Positions 14,940 through 21,847 are shown, numbered from the stretch's first letter. The stretch is DNA of 32,786 nt from CAZJUR01 sp964549525 (GCA_964549525.1 CAZJUR010000010.1:1-32786); one strand, 5' to 3'. The notes: a model not told the origin generated them from the letters alone. Numbers and translations: made by a program.

Positions 14940-15566
14940 ATGGAAATCGAGTATTTTGGCGCAAATGCAGTAATTATTAAAAGTGGAAACGCAGTTATTA
15001 CGGTTGACCCTAAACTAAATCCGCTTGGAGTAAAAAACCTGCCAGTTAAAGACACGATTGAACTCGTGACACATAGGCGATTCGCAGTAGATGATAATCA
15101 AAAAATTCTTATTGACGGACCAGGTGAATATGAAATTTCCAATGTCTCGATCAAAGGAATTGCCGCTCAACAACATATCGATGAAGATGGTACACGTGCA
15201 ACTATCTATCGCGTTATTGTTGGCGGGTATCGTATCACAATTATGGGGCATATTGATCCTAAGCTAGATGAAGATCAACTCGAATCAATCGGTGTTGTCG
15301 ATATCGTCATAATACCGATCGGTGGCGGCGGCTATACACTTGATGCCCACGCGGCCGCGTCGATTGTTAAACATATAGATCCTAAAGTAGTTATTCCAAC
15401 CCACTATTACGATAAGGGGTTGAAATATGAGGTTCCTCAACAAGAACTCGAAGCCTTTACGAAAGAATTAGGCTCGGTTACTCATGAAACAACAGCGAAG
15501 TACAAACTAAAAGCTGGCAGTTCACTGGCTGATACACTTACCCTTGTCCACCTGACAAGAGCGTAA
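14940..15566 (+). CDS. Metallo-beta-lactamase-fold protein with lost metal motif
   Basis: A 208-residue protein of the MBL superfamily (UPF0173/PF13483-like). It starts MEIEYFGANAVIIKSGNAVI with VDPKLNP, as in family members. The metal motif HxHxDH that should follow the LVTH segment is missing: it reads VTHRRFAVDD. Later motifs survive in part: a GPGEYEI strand, IMGHIDPKLDEDQ, VVIIPIGGGGYTLDA and the final VIPTHYYDKG histidine. It is probably non-hydrolytic or binds metal differently. An AAAGGAG site precedes the ATG; it is co-transcribed with the winged-helix gene. The gene ends three bases from the convergent rpmB stop. Confidence 0.75.
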   Translation: MEIEYFGANAVIIKSGNAVITVDPKLNPLGVKNLPVKDTIELVTHRRFAVDDNQKILIDGPGEYEISNVSIKGIAAQQHIDEDGTRATIYRVIVGGYRITIMGHIDPKLDEDQLESIGVVDIVIIPIGGGGYTLDAHAAASIVKHIDPKVVIPTHYYDKGLKYEVPQQELEAFTKELGSVTHETTAKYKLKAGSSLADTLTLVHLTRA

Positions 15567-15568
15567 TT

Positions 15569-15760
15569 TTAAAGCAATCCCTTTTTCTTCAAGGTTCGTA
15601 TACCTTGTGTACTCAAGGTCATTGTAACTTTTTTACCATCAATTAAGAACGTCTTCTTTTGAAGATTGGGTTTAAACGTGCGCTTGGTGCGTCGCAAACT
15701 AAAGCTAACATTGTGGCCGAATTGTTTACCTTTTCCGGTCAGTTCGCATCGAGATGCCAT
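15569..15760 (-). CDS. rpmB: 50S ribosomal protein L28
   Basis: A 63-residue ribosomal protein of the large subunit: MASRCELTGKGKQFGHNVSF, then RRTKRTFKPNLQKKTF and a basic C-terminus. The normal L28 opening is M-(S/A)-R-x-C-x-x-(T)GK, so I start at 15760. A good AAAGGA site lies 10 bases upstream; the open frame reaches 12 codons further but without homology. Only one of the zinc-type cysteines of some L28 proteins is present. It stands alone, divergent from the M50 gene. Confidence 0.93.
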   Translation of the reverse strand: MASRCELTGKGKQFGHNVSFSLRRTKRTFKPNLQKKTFLIDGKKVTMTLSTQGIRTLKKKGLL

Positions 15761-15861
15761 GACATCATTCCTTTTGTTATTTATTATTATACTCAACTAT
15801 ATATACTACTGTTTTTGGCAATGTAAGTCAAGAGAGGCACTACATAGATCGATCAGAAATT

Positions 15862-15870
15862 TGATATACT
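15862..15870 (+). promoter_or_regulatory. Extended -10 promoter of the M50 protease gene
   Basis: TGA-TATACT, eight bases, then ATG at 15879, with no Shine-Dalgarno. It sets the start, since the frame is open much further upstream through rpmB. Confidence 0.55.
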
Positions 15871-15878
15871 ACATACCA

Positions 15879-16505
15879 ATGGACATAACAGCAATTATCT
15901 GGGTACTAGTCATCATTCTCATTTCTATGACGATTCACGAAGCGATGCATGCATATGTCGCATACTGGCTTGGTGATGATACGGCGCGCAATGAAAATCG
16001 CTTGACACTAAATCCACTGGCGCACATTGACCCTTTTTTAACTATAATTTTGCCTCTATTTCTTTTTTTATCAGGCGGACCAGTTTTTGGTGGTGCAAAA
16101 CCAGTGCCATTTAACCCAAGCCGGGTACGATACCAAGAATTCGGTGCCATGCTGGTGGGAGTAGCAGGGCCGCTCACCAATCTATTGATTGCTTTTATAT
16201 CGTTTGGAATATTTATTGCCACCAACGGGTCAGCTGTGGGCGAAGTATTTAAGATGGCCACATATATCAATCTCGGCTTTTTTATTTTCAATATGATACC
16301 TGTCCCGCCGCTCGATGGATCACGAGTCCTGTATTATCTTGCGCCAGAAGGTATACGTCGTATTATGGCATCAATGGAGCTATATGGGGTGCTCGTCATA
16401 TTTGCGATCGTGCTACTCTTTAGCTCGTCAGTCAGTGCATTCATGCTAAGCGCTATAACATTCTTCATTAATGTATTTACTTCAATCTACGATATAGTGC
16501 TATAA
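15879..16505 (+). CDS. Site-2-protease-type membrane metalloprotease (M50)
   Basis: A 208-residue intramembrane zinc protease. The metal motif is H20-E21-x-x-H24 (TIHEAMHAYVA) in the first membrane helix; the third ligand lies in NMIPVPPLDGSRVL (N138, D146). Between them are about three membrane helices and the GGAKPVPFNPSRVRY loop typical of the compact (no PDZ) S2P-M50 group. These enzymes cut membrane-anchored substrates; targets in this organism are unknown. I chose 15879 because family homology starts there and a promoter lies just upstream. The stop codon lies inside the promoter of the RNA that follows. Confidence 0.88.
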   Translation: MDITAIIWVLVIILISMTIHEAMHAYVAYWLGDDTARNENRLTLNPLAHIDPFLTIILPLFLFLSGGPVFGGAKPVPFNPSRVRYQEFGAMLVGVAGPLTNLLIAFISFGIFIATNGSAVGEVFKMATYINLGFFIFNMIPVPPLDGSRVLYYLAPEGIRRIMASMELYGVLVIFAIVLLFSSSVSAFMLSAITFFINVFTSIYDIVL

Positions 16506-16506
16506 T
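16498..16506 (+). promoter_or_regulatory. Extended -10 promoter of the structured RNA at 16513
   Basis: TGC-TATAAT at the very end of the M50 gene; the gene's TAA lies within it. The predicted +1 (about 16513) is the first base of an 18-bp closing stem. No strong -35. Confidence 0.6.
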
Positions 16507-16512
16507 AAAAAT

Positions 16513-16668
16513 AACCCATTCGGGTTCGAAGATGTATATGATTTTCCTAACAAATCATATAAGGGAGTTCAACATTTATTTACTCGTGGGTAGGTAATGC
16601 GAACACCCACCTTGCATGAACGCGAGGAAATATCACGCATCTTGTACCCGAAGGGTTTTTCATTTTTC
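16513..16668 (+). ncRNA. Unassigned structured RNA upstream of tRNA-Pro
   Basis: About 155 bases, no ORF. The ends can pair in three blocks: AACCC (16513-16517) with GGGTT (16653-16657), TTCGGGT (16519-16525) with ACCCGAA (16646-16652), and AAGATG (16529-16534) with CATCTT (16638-16643), 18 pairs in all. Inside are a 10-bp hairpin TATATGATTT/AAATCATATA (16535-16561) and GTGGGT/ACCCAC (16586-16610). A U-rich tail (TTTCATTTTT) follows the closing stem, as in an intrinsic terminator. Its promoter places +1 at the base of the stem. The ends can also fold locally (AACCC/GGGTT and ACCC-gaa-GGGT), so a switch is possible. It does not contain the SRP RNA core or tmRNA and RNase P motifs. It may also be a leader that RNase P cuts from tRNA-Pro. 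Confidence 0.6.
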
Positions 16669-16745
16669 CGGGATGTGGCGCAGCTTGGTAGCGCGTACGG
16701 CTGGGGGCCGTGAGGTCGCAGGTTCAAATCCTGTCATCCCGACCA
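16669..16745 (+). tRNA. tRNA-Pro (anticodon GGG)
   Basis: The acceptor CGGGATG pairs with CATCCCG. The anticodon loop CTGGGGG gives GGG. The T arm contains AGGTTCAAATCCT and CCA is encoded at 16743-16745. No separate promoter is clear, so it may be read from 16498. Confidence 0.94.
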
Positions 16746-16754
16746 TGATATAAT
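16746..16754 (+). promoter_or_regulatory. Extended -10 promoter of the Nudix-RNase HI gene
   Basis: TGA-TATAAT begins directly after the CCA of tRNA-Pro. It predicts a leader of about 19 bases without a Shine-Dalgarno. Confidence 0.5.
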
Positions 16755-16779
16755 AACCACAGAAATAACGAATACAAAC

Positions 16780-17679
16780 ATGAATCAAAGAATATCAATT
16801 CGCGCAATTGTAAAAAAAGATAATAAAATCTTACTACTCCGCCGTGCGACTGGTCGTGAGTCGATCTTAGGGAAGTATGAGCTACCTGGTGGTCGTGTCC
16901 AGTATCTAGAGCAACCTGAAGATGCATTGAGACGAATCTTACATGAAGATGCCGGTATTCATACTCAGACGGTTCAGCTGTATGATGCAGTTACTTACAT
17001 AGATCGAGATGATCGTGATATTCAATATATTATCATCACCTATGTAGCAAGTGTAGGCGAGTCAAGCCACGATATGCGACTTAGTCAGCACTACAATAAA
17101 TATGTATGGCAAACGCAGTCATTTATACAACAAGAAAACATAACCGATTTAACTCAACTCCTACTCGGTGTCATCCATCAAGATCGAATAACAGATGAAA
17201 CTGTTAAAAGTGTTATACAAAAAGATGTAGATCATACAACGGATACGTATATAATACATTCAGATGGAGGCTCGCGGGGAAATCCTGGCCCATCGGCTGC
17301 TGGATTTGTGATTAAAAATCAGGCCGGTACTATCGTTGCATCGGGCGGAGATTTTATTGGTGATACATCCAATAACGTGGCAGAATATTTTGGGGTACTA
17401 TTTGCCCTCCAAAAGGCGCAAGAGCTTGAGATTAAGAATATCGAGTTTTATTCCGATAGCAGCATGGTTGTAAACCAACTTAACGGTGTATACAAAATTA
17501 AAAATAGGGAACTGTGGCCGATCAATGAGCAAATCCGTGAAATTCTAAAACGTTTTCAAAAAGTTTCTTTCCGTCATGTTAATCGGGAGTTTAATCAAGC
17601 AGCGGATGCAATGGTTAATAAAATACTGGACGAAGAAGAGGATAAGGTACGGTATAATAAAGAGCGGACAGATCATTAA
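16780..17679 (+). CDS. Nudix hydrolase-ribonuclease HI fusion protein
   Basis: A 299-residue two-domain protein. Residues 1-135 are a Nudix domain. Its box starts well (G38, E44, R52, E56, G59), but the first Glu of REUxEE is I53 and the last is D57, so metal binding may be weak. Residues about 155-285 are RNase HI: IHSDGGSRGNPGP (D162), NNVAEYFGVLFAL (E202), FYSDSSMVVNQLNG (D226) and NQAADAMVN (D276), so the DEDD site is complete. The RNase part should cut RNA in RNA-DNA hybrids. The Nudix part may clean or sense damaged nucleotides. The last codons overlap the 5' strand of RNase P RNA. Confidence 0.85.
   Translation: MNQRISIRAIVKKDNKILLLRRATGRESILGKYELPGGRVQYLEQPEDALRRILHEDAGIHTQTVQLYDAVTYIDRDDRDIQYIIITYVASVGESSHDMRLSQHYNKYVWQTQSFIQQENITDLTQLLLGVIHQDRITDETVKSVIQKDVDHTTDTYIIHSDGGSRGNPGPSAAGFVIKNQAGTIVASGGDFIGDTSNNVAEYFGVLFALQKAQELEIKNIEFYSDSSMVVNQLNGVYKIKNRELWPINEQIREILKRFQKVSFRHVNREFNQAADAMVNKILDEEEDKVRYNKERTDH
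17653..17658 (+). promoter_or_regulatory. -10 of the RNase P RNA promoter
   Basis: TATAAT inside the last codons of the fusion gene. The predicted +1 near 17665 matches the base of stem P1. No clear -35. Confidence 0.5.
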
Positions 17680-18043
17680 GCAATCGCCCCTCACTTCTGT
17701 GTGATTATGAAAGTAAAGTAGTCATAATCGTCAGTAGTGAGGGGAGGAAAGTCCGGACAGCATAGGACACAACAGTTGCTAACGGCAACCAAAGGTGACT
17801 TTAGGGAAAGTGCCACAGAAACAAAACTACCTGATTTCAGGAAAAGGTGAAACGAGTGAGGTAAGAGCTCACAGCGACGTACGGTGACGTACGGAGGAGG
17901 TAAACCCTGTTGGCTGCAAGGAGATCTGCTCATTACAGTGGTCCGCTGAGTAGGTCTGAATATATCCGCTTGAATCTGTAGGCAACTATAGATCTAGATA
18001 GATGATTGCTCTCGACAGAATCCGGCTTATCGATGGTCTGTCT
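17666..18043 (+). ncRNA. rnpB: RNase P RNA (M1 RNA, bacterial type)
   Basis: Catalytic RNA that matures tRNA 5' ends. Universal core segments are present: GAGGAAAGTCCGGAC with CATAGG (17744-17767), the ACAGAAACAAAACTACC region (17814), GGAGGAGGTAAACCCTGTTGG (17893) and GACAGAATCCGGCTTAT (18014-18030). P1 is formed by GGACAGATCAT (17666) with ATGGTCTGTCT (18033-18043), and P2 by AGCAATC with GATTGCT. The 5' P1 strand is also the last four codons and stop of the Nudix-RNase HI gene. A bidirectional terminator follows. Ends are set from the P1 pairing and may be off by a few bases. Confidence 0.93.
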
Positions 18044-18048
18044 ATTAA

Positions 18049-18085
18049 AAAACCGACTTCGCTACGGATGGAAGTCGGATTTTTA
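18049..18085. terminator. Bidirectional terminator between rnpB and rplT
   Basis: CCGACTTC (18053-18060), a 10-base loop and GAAGTCGG (18071-18078), with A-rich sequence on the left and T-rich on the right. It suits the end of rnpB (+) and of the infC operon (-). Confidence 0.8.
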
Positions 18086-18097
18086 AGTTAGACTATA

Positions 18098-18439
18098 TTA
18101 TTTTATCGTTTTTACGATAGCTGAAAATGTTTTCGGCTCTGTTGCCGCAAGTTCTGCAAGAATCTTTCGATCCAGCTCTATTTTTTGTGTCTTAAGGCCG
18201 TGCATAAGTTTTCCATAAGTCATACCTTCTTCTCGTGCCGCGGCATTAATGCGCGTGATCCACAGACTTCTTAAGTCACGCTTCTTGTTTCGGCGATCTC
18301 GGTATGCATACTGTAAAGCACGAATAACTGCTTGTTTAGCTAACCTAAAGCTCCGTGTTCGATTATGCTGCATGCCCTTAGCTGCTTTTAATATCTTCTT
18401 GTGCTTCGCACGTGCAACAACACCTCGTTTAATTCTCAT
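18098..18439 (-). CDS. rplT: 50S ribosomal protein L20
   Basis: A 113-residue basic protein that binds 23S rRNA early in large-subunit assembly. It shows the L20 sequence throughout: RIKRGVVARAKHKKILKAAK, RAYRD-like (QYAYRDRRNKKRDLR) and LWITRINAAAREEGMTYGK. It is the last gene of infC-rpmI-rplT. An AGGAG site lies 9 bases before the ATG. In other bacteria L20 represses this operon by binding its leader; no matching pseudoknot was evident here. Confidence 0.96.
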   Translation of the reverse strand: MRIKRGVVARAKHKKILKAAKGMQHNRTRSFRLAKQAVIRALQYAYRDRRNKKRDLRSLWITRINAAAREEGMTYGKLMHGLKTQKIELDRKILAELAATEPKTFSAIVKTIK

Positions 18440-18443
18440 TCGT

Positions 18444-18638
18444 TTATACTCCTAATGCCTTTTTAAGATTTTTCTTAATAGTACCAGTAATTTCAGCACT
18501 CGAACCAATCACTCGCTTACGCCGCTGGCTTTTCTTTGATAACATATGACCGCCAAATGCTCGTCGACGGAGTAATTTTCCACTCGCAGTTTGCTTGATG
18601 CGTTTTGCAGTGCCTTTATGTGTTTTCATCTTTGGCAT
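18444..18638 (-). CDS. rpmI: 50S ribosomal protein L35
   Basis: A 64-residue basic protein beginning PKMKTHKGTAKRIKQTASGK, with RRRAFGGHMLSKKSQRRKR, the normal L35 pattern. It lies between infC and rplT. Its AAGGAG site is inside the last codons of infC, and one base separates the infC stop from its ATG. Confidence 0.96.
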   Translation of the reverse strand: MPKMKTHKGTAKRIKQTASGKLLRRRAFGGHMLSKKSQRRKRVIGSSAEITGTIKKNLKKALGV

Positions 18639-18639
18639 A

Positions 18640-19149
18640 TTATTTTCTCCTTATAACTATACTGAGGTTTCTTCCGGCTAACTGAGGCGGTTGTTCAACA
18701 ACTACCGTTTCACCTAGAGCGGGGATGACTTTATTCTTCATCATCTCAAAACCTATTTCTTTGTGTGCCATCTCTCGTCCTTTAAAGACAATCACAACAC
18801 GAACTTTATGGTTTTGGTCTAAAAACTTCATTACTTTGCGGAGTTTTATATCAAAATCGTTATCGGCGATTTTGAGACTAAGACGCATCTGTTTAAGTTC
18901 GTGTGCTTTGCTCTTTTGACGCGATTTCTGTTGCTCTTTAGTCTTTTGATACTGGAACTTGCCCCAGTCAATAATCTTTGCAACAGGTGGCTCTGCCTGA
19001 GGTGAGATCTCAACTAGATCCAATCCTGCTTGTTCAGCTGCTGATATCGCATCAGAGCGCGACATGACTCCTAGCTGTTTTCCAGTTTGATCTACAACTC
19101 GCAGCTCGGAAGCACGAATACTTCCGTTTATGCGTATTGATTTATTGAT
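18640..19149 (-). CDS. infC: Translation initiation factor IF-3, ATC start
   Basis: A 169-residue factor that keeps ribosomal subunits apart and checks the start codon. The first ATG in frame (19065) is too late: it would remove the first part of the N-domain. Upstream in frame is NKSIRINGSIRASELRVVDQ, matching the IF-3 opening IN-xx-IR-x-xEVRLVD. The best start is ATC at 19147-19149, seven bases after a GAGGAG site. Rare starts (ATT in E. coli) let IF-3 repress its own translation. The N-domain (to about 75), the lysine-rich linker (YQKTKEQQKSRQKSKAHELK) and the C-domain ending AGRNLSIVIRRK are all present. First gene of infC-rpmI-rplT. Confidence 0.93.
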   Translation of the reverse strand: MNKSIRINGSIRASELRVVDQTGKQLGVMSRSDAISAAEQAGLDLVEISPQAEPPVAKIIDWGKFQYQKTKEQQKSRQKSKAHELKQMRLSLKIADNDFDIKLRKVMKFLDQNHKVRVVIVFKGREMAHKEIGFEMMKNKVIPALGETVVVEQPPQLAGRNLSIVIRRK

Positions 19150-19188
19150 GTGTCCTCTCCTCTTGAATTGTTTTTAGGTTCGAAAGCC

Positions 19189-19217
19189 ATTTTACCAGAT
19201 TGATACCTCAAGAGCAA
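19189..19217 (-). promoter_or_regulatory. Promoter of infC-rpmI-rplT
   Basis: On the minus strand TTGCTC (19212-19217), 17-base spacer ending TGG, TAAAAT (19189-19194). It gives a leader of about 33 bases with the GAGGAG site. It lies just before the end of comM. Confidence 0.65.
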
Positions 19218-19220
19218 GCT

Positions 19221-20726
19221 TTATGCACGATATTGTAGCGCTTCGGTTATATGGGCTGGCGATATCTCTGGCGCTGCATCTAGATCAGCAATTGAACGAG
19301 CAACTTTGAGCAATTTGAAATACGATCGGGTACTTAAGGCCAGTTTGTGGGCGGCTAAATCCAGTATGTTCTGAACTTCAGGAGAGATAACAAAGTACTG
19401 CTTAATGTGTTTACTGTTTAACTGACTGTTTGTCATAGTATCATCGCTATATCGCTGATGTTGCTGTTGACGGGCTTGTTGAATAGATTTTTTGATAGCT
19501 ACAATAGTAGATGATTTATGTGTTTTCTTAAGCATATCTTTGTGGTTTATTTTACCGACAGGTACTATCAAATCAATACGATCAAGCAGGGGTCCAGACA
19601 ATTTTTTTTGGTACTGCAATATCTGTTGTTGAGAACATACGCATTCTTTGGTAGGATCTCCCAAGTAACCGCAGGGACAAGGATTTTGCGTCGCAATAAG
19701 CATAAAATTAGCTGGGTACGTTACTTTGGCATGAGCTCGTGAAATACTTATGGTGCGATCCTCTAGCGGTTGACGCATCGCTTCAATACTCGATCGTGGA
19801 TATTCGGGGAGTTCATCTAAAAAAAGCACTCCATGATGAGCGAGGCTCATTTCACCCGGCAATGGTCGTGTGCCGCCTCCAACGAGAGAAATATAACTCG
19901 AGGTATGATGGGGATTTCTAAACGGGCGAGACAGAGCGGGCGTTTCAAGCGCTTCATCGACCAAACTATGCATCTTTAGAACCTCAATCTGTTCGTTTGG
20001 AGAAAGAGGAGGTAGCAAGTCGACAATCGCACGTGCGAGCATTGTCTTGCCGGTACCGGGCGGACCAGTGAAAAGGACATTGTGATGACCGGCGCAGGCA
20101 ATGATAAGCGCTCGTTTTGCTTGTTCTTGCCCGTGAATATCATCTATTGTCACAATATCTTTATCATGAGAGCTACTTAAAGAATGCGCATGGTATTGTT
20201 CTGGCTGTATAAGTTTTTCTTTCTTGAGGTGAAGAAACAGTTCTGCAAGTGAACTTACACCATAAACGGTAATGCCCGTAATCATAGCCGCAGTTGAAGC
20301 ATTGTTTTTTGGGAGGAAAATCTCTTTGTAGCCAGCTTGTTTTGCTGTTTCAGCCAAGTGGATTGCGCCTCGTATCGAACGAAGACTTCCATCAAGAGAA
20401 AGTTCTCCTGCAAAAACTTTTTCGGCTGTATCTTCGGGTCTCAATTGTCCATTTACAGATGTGATTGCAAGTGCAATGGGTAAGTCAAAATGTGCACCAT
20501 CTTTAGGAATATTGGCTGGGGCTAAGTTGATAGTAACTTTTCGTGCAGGAAAATCTAAATGCGAATTTTTTATTGCGCTTCTAACTCGTTCTTTCGCCTC
20601 ATCTATAGCTTTATTGCCAAGTCCAACAATCTGAAGTGTAGGTAATCCCTTACTTGCATCACACTCGACTTCAATAATTTGACCATTGAAGCCAACAGTG
20701 GTGGCAGAGATAATTCTTGCAATCAT
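19221..20726 (-). CDS. comM: ComM/YifB-family AAA+ ATPase (Mg-chelatase-like)
   Basis: A 501-residue protein. Residues 1-165 form a Lon-protease-like N-domain (TVGFNGQIIEVECDASKGLP, with APANIPKDGAHFDLPIA). Residues about 190-420 are an AAA+ domain with Walker A GPPGTGKT (221-228) and Walker B GVLFLDELPEY. A C-terminal helical domain follows. A cysteine cluster CPCGYLGDPTKECVC may bind zinc. ComM is a hexameric helicase that drives branch migration when transformed DNA is integrated. With type IV pili in this window it suggests natural competence, an inference. An AAAGGA site precedes the ATG, and it diverges from tmRNA. Confidence 0.92.
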   Translation of the reverse strand: MIARIISATTVGFNGQIIEVECDASKGLPTLQIVGLGNKAIDEAKERVRSAIKNSHLDFPARKVTINLAPANIPKDGAHFDLPIALAITSVNGQLRPEDTAEKVFAGELSLDGSLRSIRGAIHLAETAKQAGYKEIFLPKNNASTAAMITGITVYGVSSLAELFLHLKKEKLIQPEQYHAHSLSSSHDKDIVTIDDIHGQEQAKRALIIACAGHHNVLFTGPPGTGKTMLARAIVDLLPPLSPNEQIEVLKMHSLVDEALETPALSRPFRNPHHTSSYISLVGGGTRPLPGEMSLAHHGVLFLDELPEYPRSSIEAMRQPLEDRTISISRAHAKVTYPANFMLIATQNPCPCGYLGDPTKECVCSQQQILQYQKKLSGPLLDRIDLIVPVGKINHKDMLKKTHKSSTIVAIKKSIQQARQQQHQRYSDDTMTNSQLNSKHIKQYFVISPEVQNILDLAAHKLALSTRSYFKLLKVARSIADLDAAPEISPAHITEALQYRA

Positions 20727-20753
20727 GCTTATCCTTTATTAAATCATATCTTA

Positions 20754-20762
20754 TGGTATAAT
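20754..20762 (+). promoter_or_regulatory. Extended -10 promoter of tmRNA
   Basis: TGG-TATAAT, 12 bases before the mature 5' end. The -35 region is poor. Confidence 0.6.
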
Positions 20763-20774
20763 TAAAGTATTCTT

Positions 20775-21174
20775 GGGGCTGATCTAGCTTCGACGCGTGG
20801 ACATTAACAAATTATTTTGCAAGCCGACTTGTCACGTTACGACTATTTTAATTGCAAACATTACTGCAAAAGCAAAATCAGCTCTTGCTTCGATCGCACA
20901 TGCGTTCAAAGCACCTGTTTTTGCGCCAGCTTTAGTTTAATTTAAAGCCATCTATCTACTGTTGCAGCAGACCGTATGATAGGTGTCATATATATGCTGA
21001 TCGTATATTGAATAGGCAGCTACTAGTCAATATATTAAATTTTCTTAGCGCGAGTTTCTTATTTTTTGTTTATTTGTATATAAGCTGCTCGTAAAACAAT
21101 TGAAATGAACTATGCTTGTAGAAAAGTAATTTGTTACCATGTGGACCCGGGTGCAAGTCCCGGCAGCTCCACCA
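20775..21174 (+). ncRNA. ssrA: Transfer-messenger RNA with a 28-residue tag
   Basis: Rescues stalled ribosomes. One-piece tmRNA of 400 bases. The tRNA-like ends are GGGGCTG (20775) and CAGCTCC-A-CCA (21164-21174), with T arm GTGCAAGTCCCGG; the 5' part has the usual GATCTAGCTTCGACG. The resume codon is GCA at 20854 after TTTTAATT. The tag starts ANITAKAKSALASIA and ends KAPVFAPALV, with TAA at 20938-20940. Tags usually end in ALAA or a similar sequence; here the last residues are A-L-V. A terminator follows at 21198. Confidence 0.95.
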
Positions 21175-21197
21175 GAATTAATAGATACTATAACGTA

Positions 21198-21230
21198 AAA
21201 ACAACCGCCTGCGAGTAGCGGTTGTTTTAA
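21198..21230 (+). terminator. Intrinsic terminator of tmRNA
   Basis: AAAACAACCGC (21198-21208) and GCGGTTGTTTT (21218-21228) form an 11-bp stem around a 9-base loop; the U-tract is in the 3' arm. Confidence 0.85.
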
Positions 21231-21333
21231 GTATTGGAGACTTTTTGTTTTTGAGCCCTGAGTAAGTTTTTTATTCAAGAGCTACCCCTATAATATATCT
21301 TCAAAACGCTCATGTCAACACTTTTTCAAAACT

Positions 21334-21492
21334 TTATTTTTGCTGTGGAAAAGTCAATTGTTGCACTGTATTACCTGATCGTCGTTGCTCAGATGTAACA
21401 TACACCGCAAAAAGACGACCATATATTCTTTGAAAGTCTTTTATAGTTTGTTCATGTAAAAACGAGGACTGTAATTTTTGTAAGCGTAGCAA
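21334..21492 (-). pseudogene. Possible small gene or coding remnant
   Basis: On the minus strand the frame is open from a TAG at 21511-21513 to a TAA at 21334-21336. From a TTG at 21492 it gives 52 codons, starting LLRLQKLQSSFLHEQTIKDF (the first L would be M), including QRIYGRLFAVYVTSEQRRSG and ending QLTFPQQK. It has protein-like composition and higher GC than the AT-rich sequence around it. No ATG start and no ribosome site are visible, and the sequence upstream is full of stops. It could be the end of a decayed gene, a small gene with a TTG start, or chance. No family recognised. Confidence 0.25.
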
Positions 21493-21571
21493 AGTTCTAC
21501 TGAATAGAATCTATAATTCAAAAAATTACACTAACTTTCGTATGGTAGATGTCGGCAGTATAAGCTGACAT

Positions 21572-21600
21572 ATTATAAAATTGGTATGTGGCTGTTTAAA
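21572..21600 (-). promoter_or_regulatory. Possible minus-strand promoter in the AT-rich block
   Basis: TTTAAA (21595-21600), 17-base spacer, TATAAT (21572-21577) on the minus strand, reading toward the 21334-21492 frame. In AT-rich DNA such matches arise easily. Confidence 0.3.
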
Positions 21601-21847
21601 TATTCAGAAAAATCTACTCATTTTGTTTTCGTATGCAGCTACTCAAAATAACTTGTATCACAGCTATAGCATTAAAATAAAAATAATGCATAATAAGACA
21701 ATTATTTCTTAATAAAACAATCATATGTATAATAAAAGGTAACTTTCATAGTATCTTTAACAACAATATGAATTACAACAAAAGAATAATTAACAGATAT
21801 AAAAATGAAATATAGTTTTTAATACAACAAAATAATATATAAAAGTA

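Larger units (their letters stand above)
21233..21847. other. AT-rich intergenic block
   Basis: About 600 bases with much lower GC than all flanking genes, lowest at 21600-21847. No complete ORF of convincing quality. It holds a short open frame with better composition on the minus strand (21334-21510), a possible minus-strand promoter (21572-21600) and an inverted repeat TGTAATTTTT/AAAAATTACA (21470-21530). One sequence like a DnaA box (TTTTCCACA on the minus strand near 21344) occurs, too few to suggest an origin. Confidence 0.6.

Noticed and set aside
21045..21278. Minus-strand frame of 77 codons.
   Set aside because: It is the complement of the tmRNA 3' half and its terminator.
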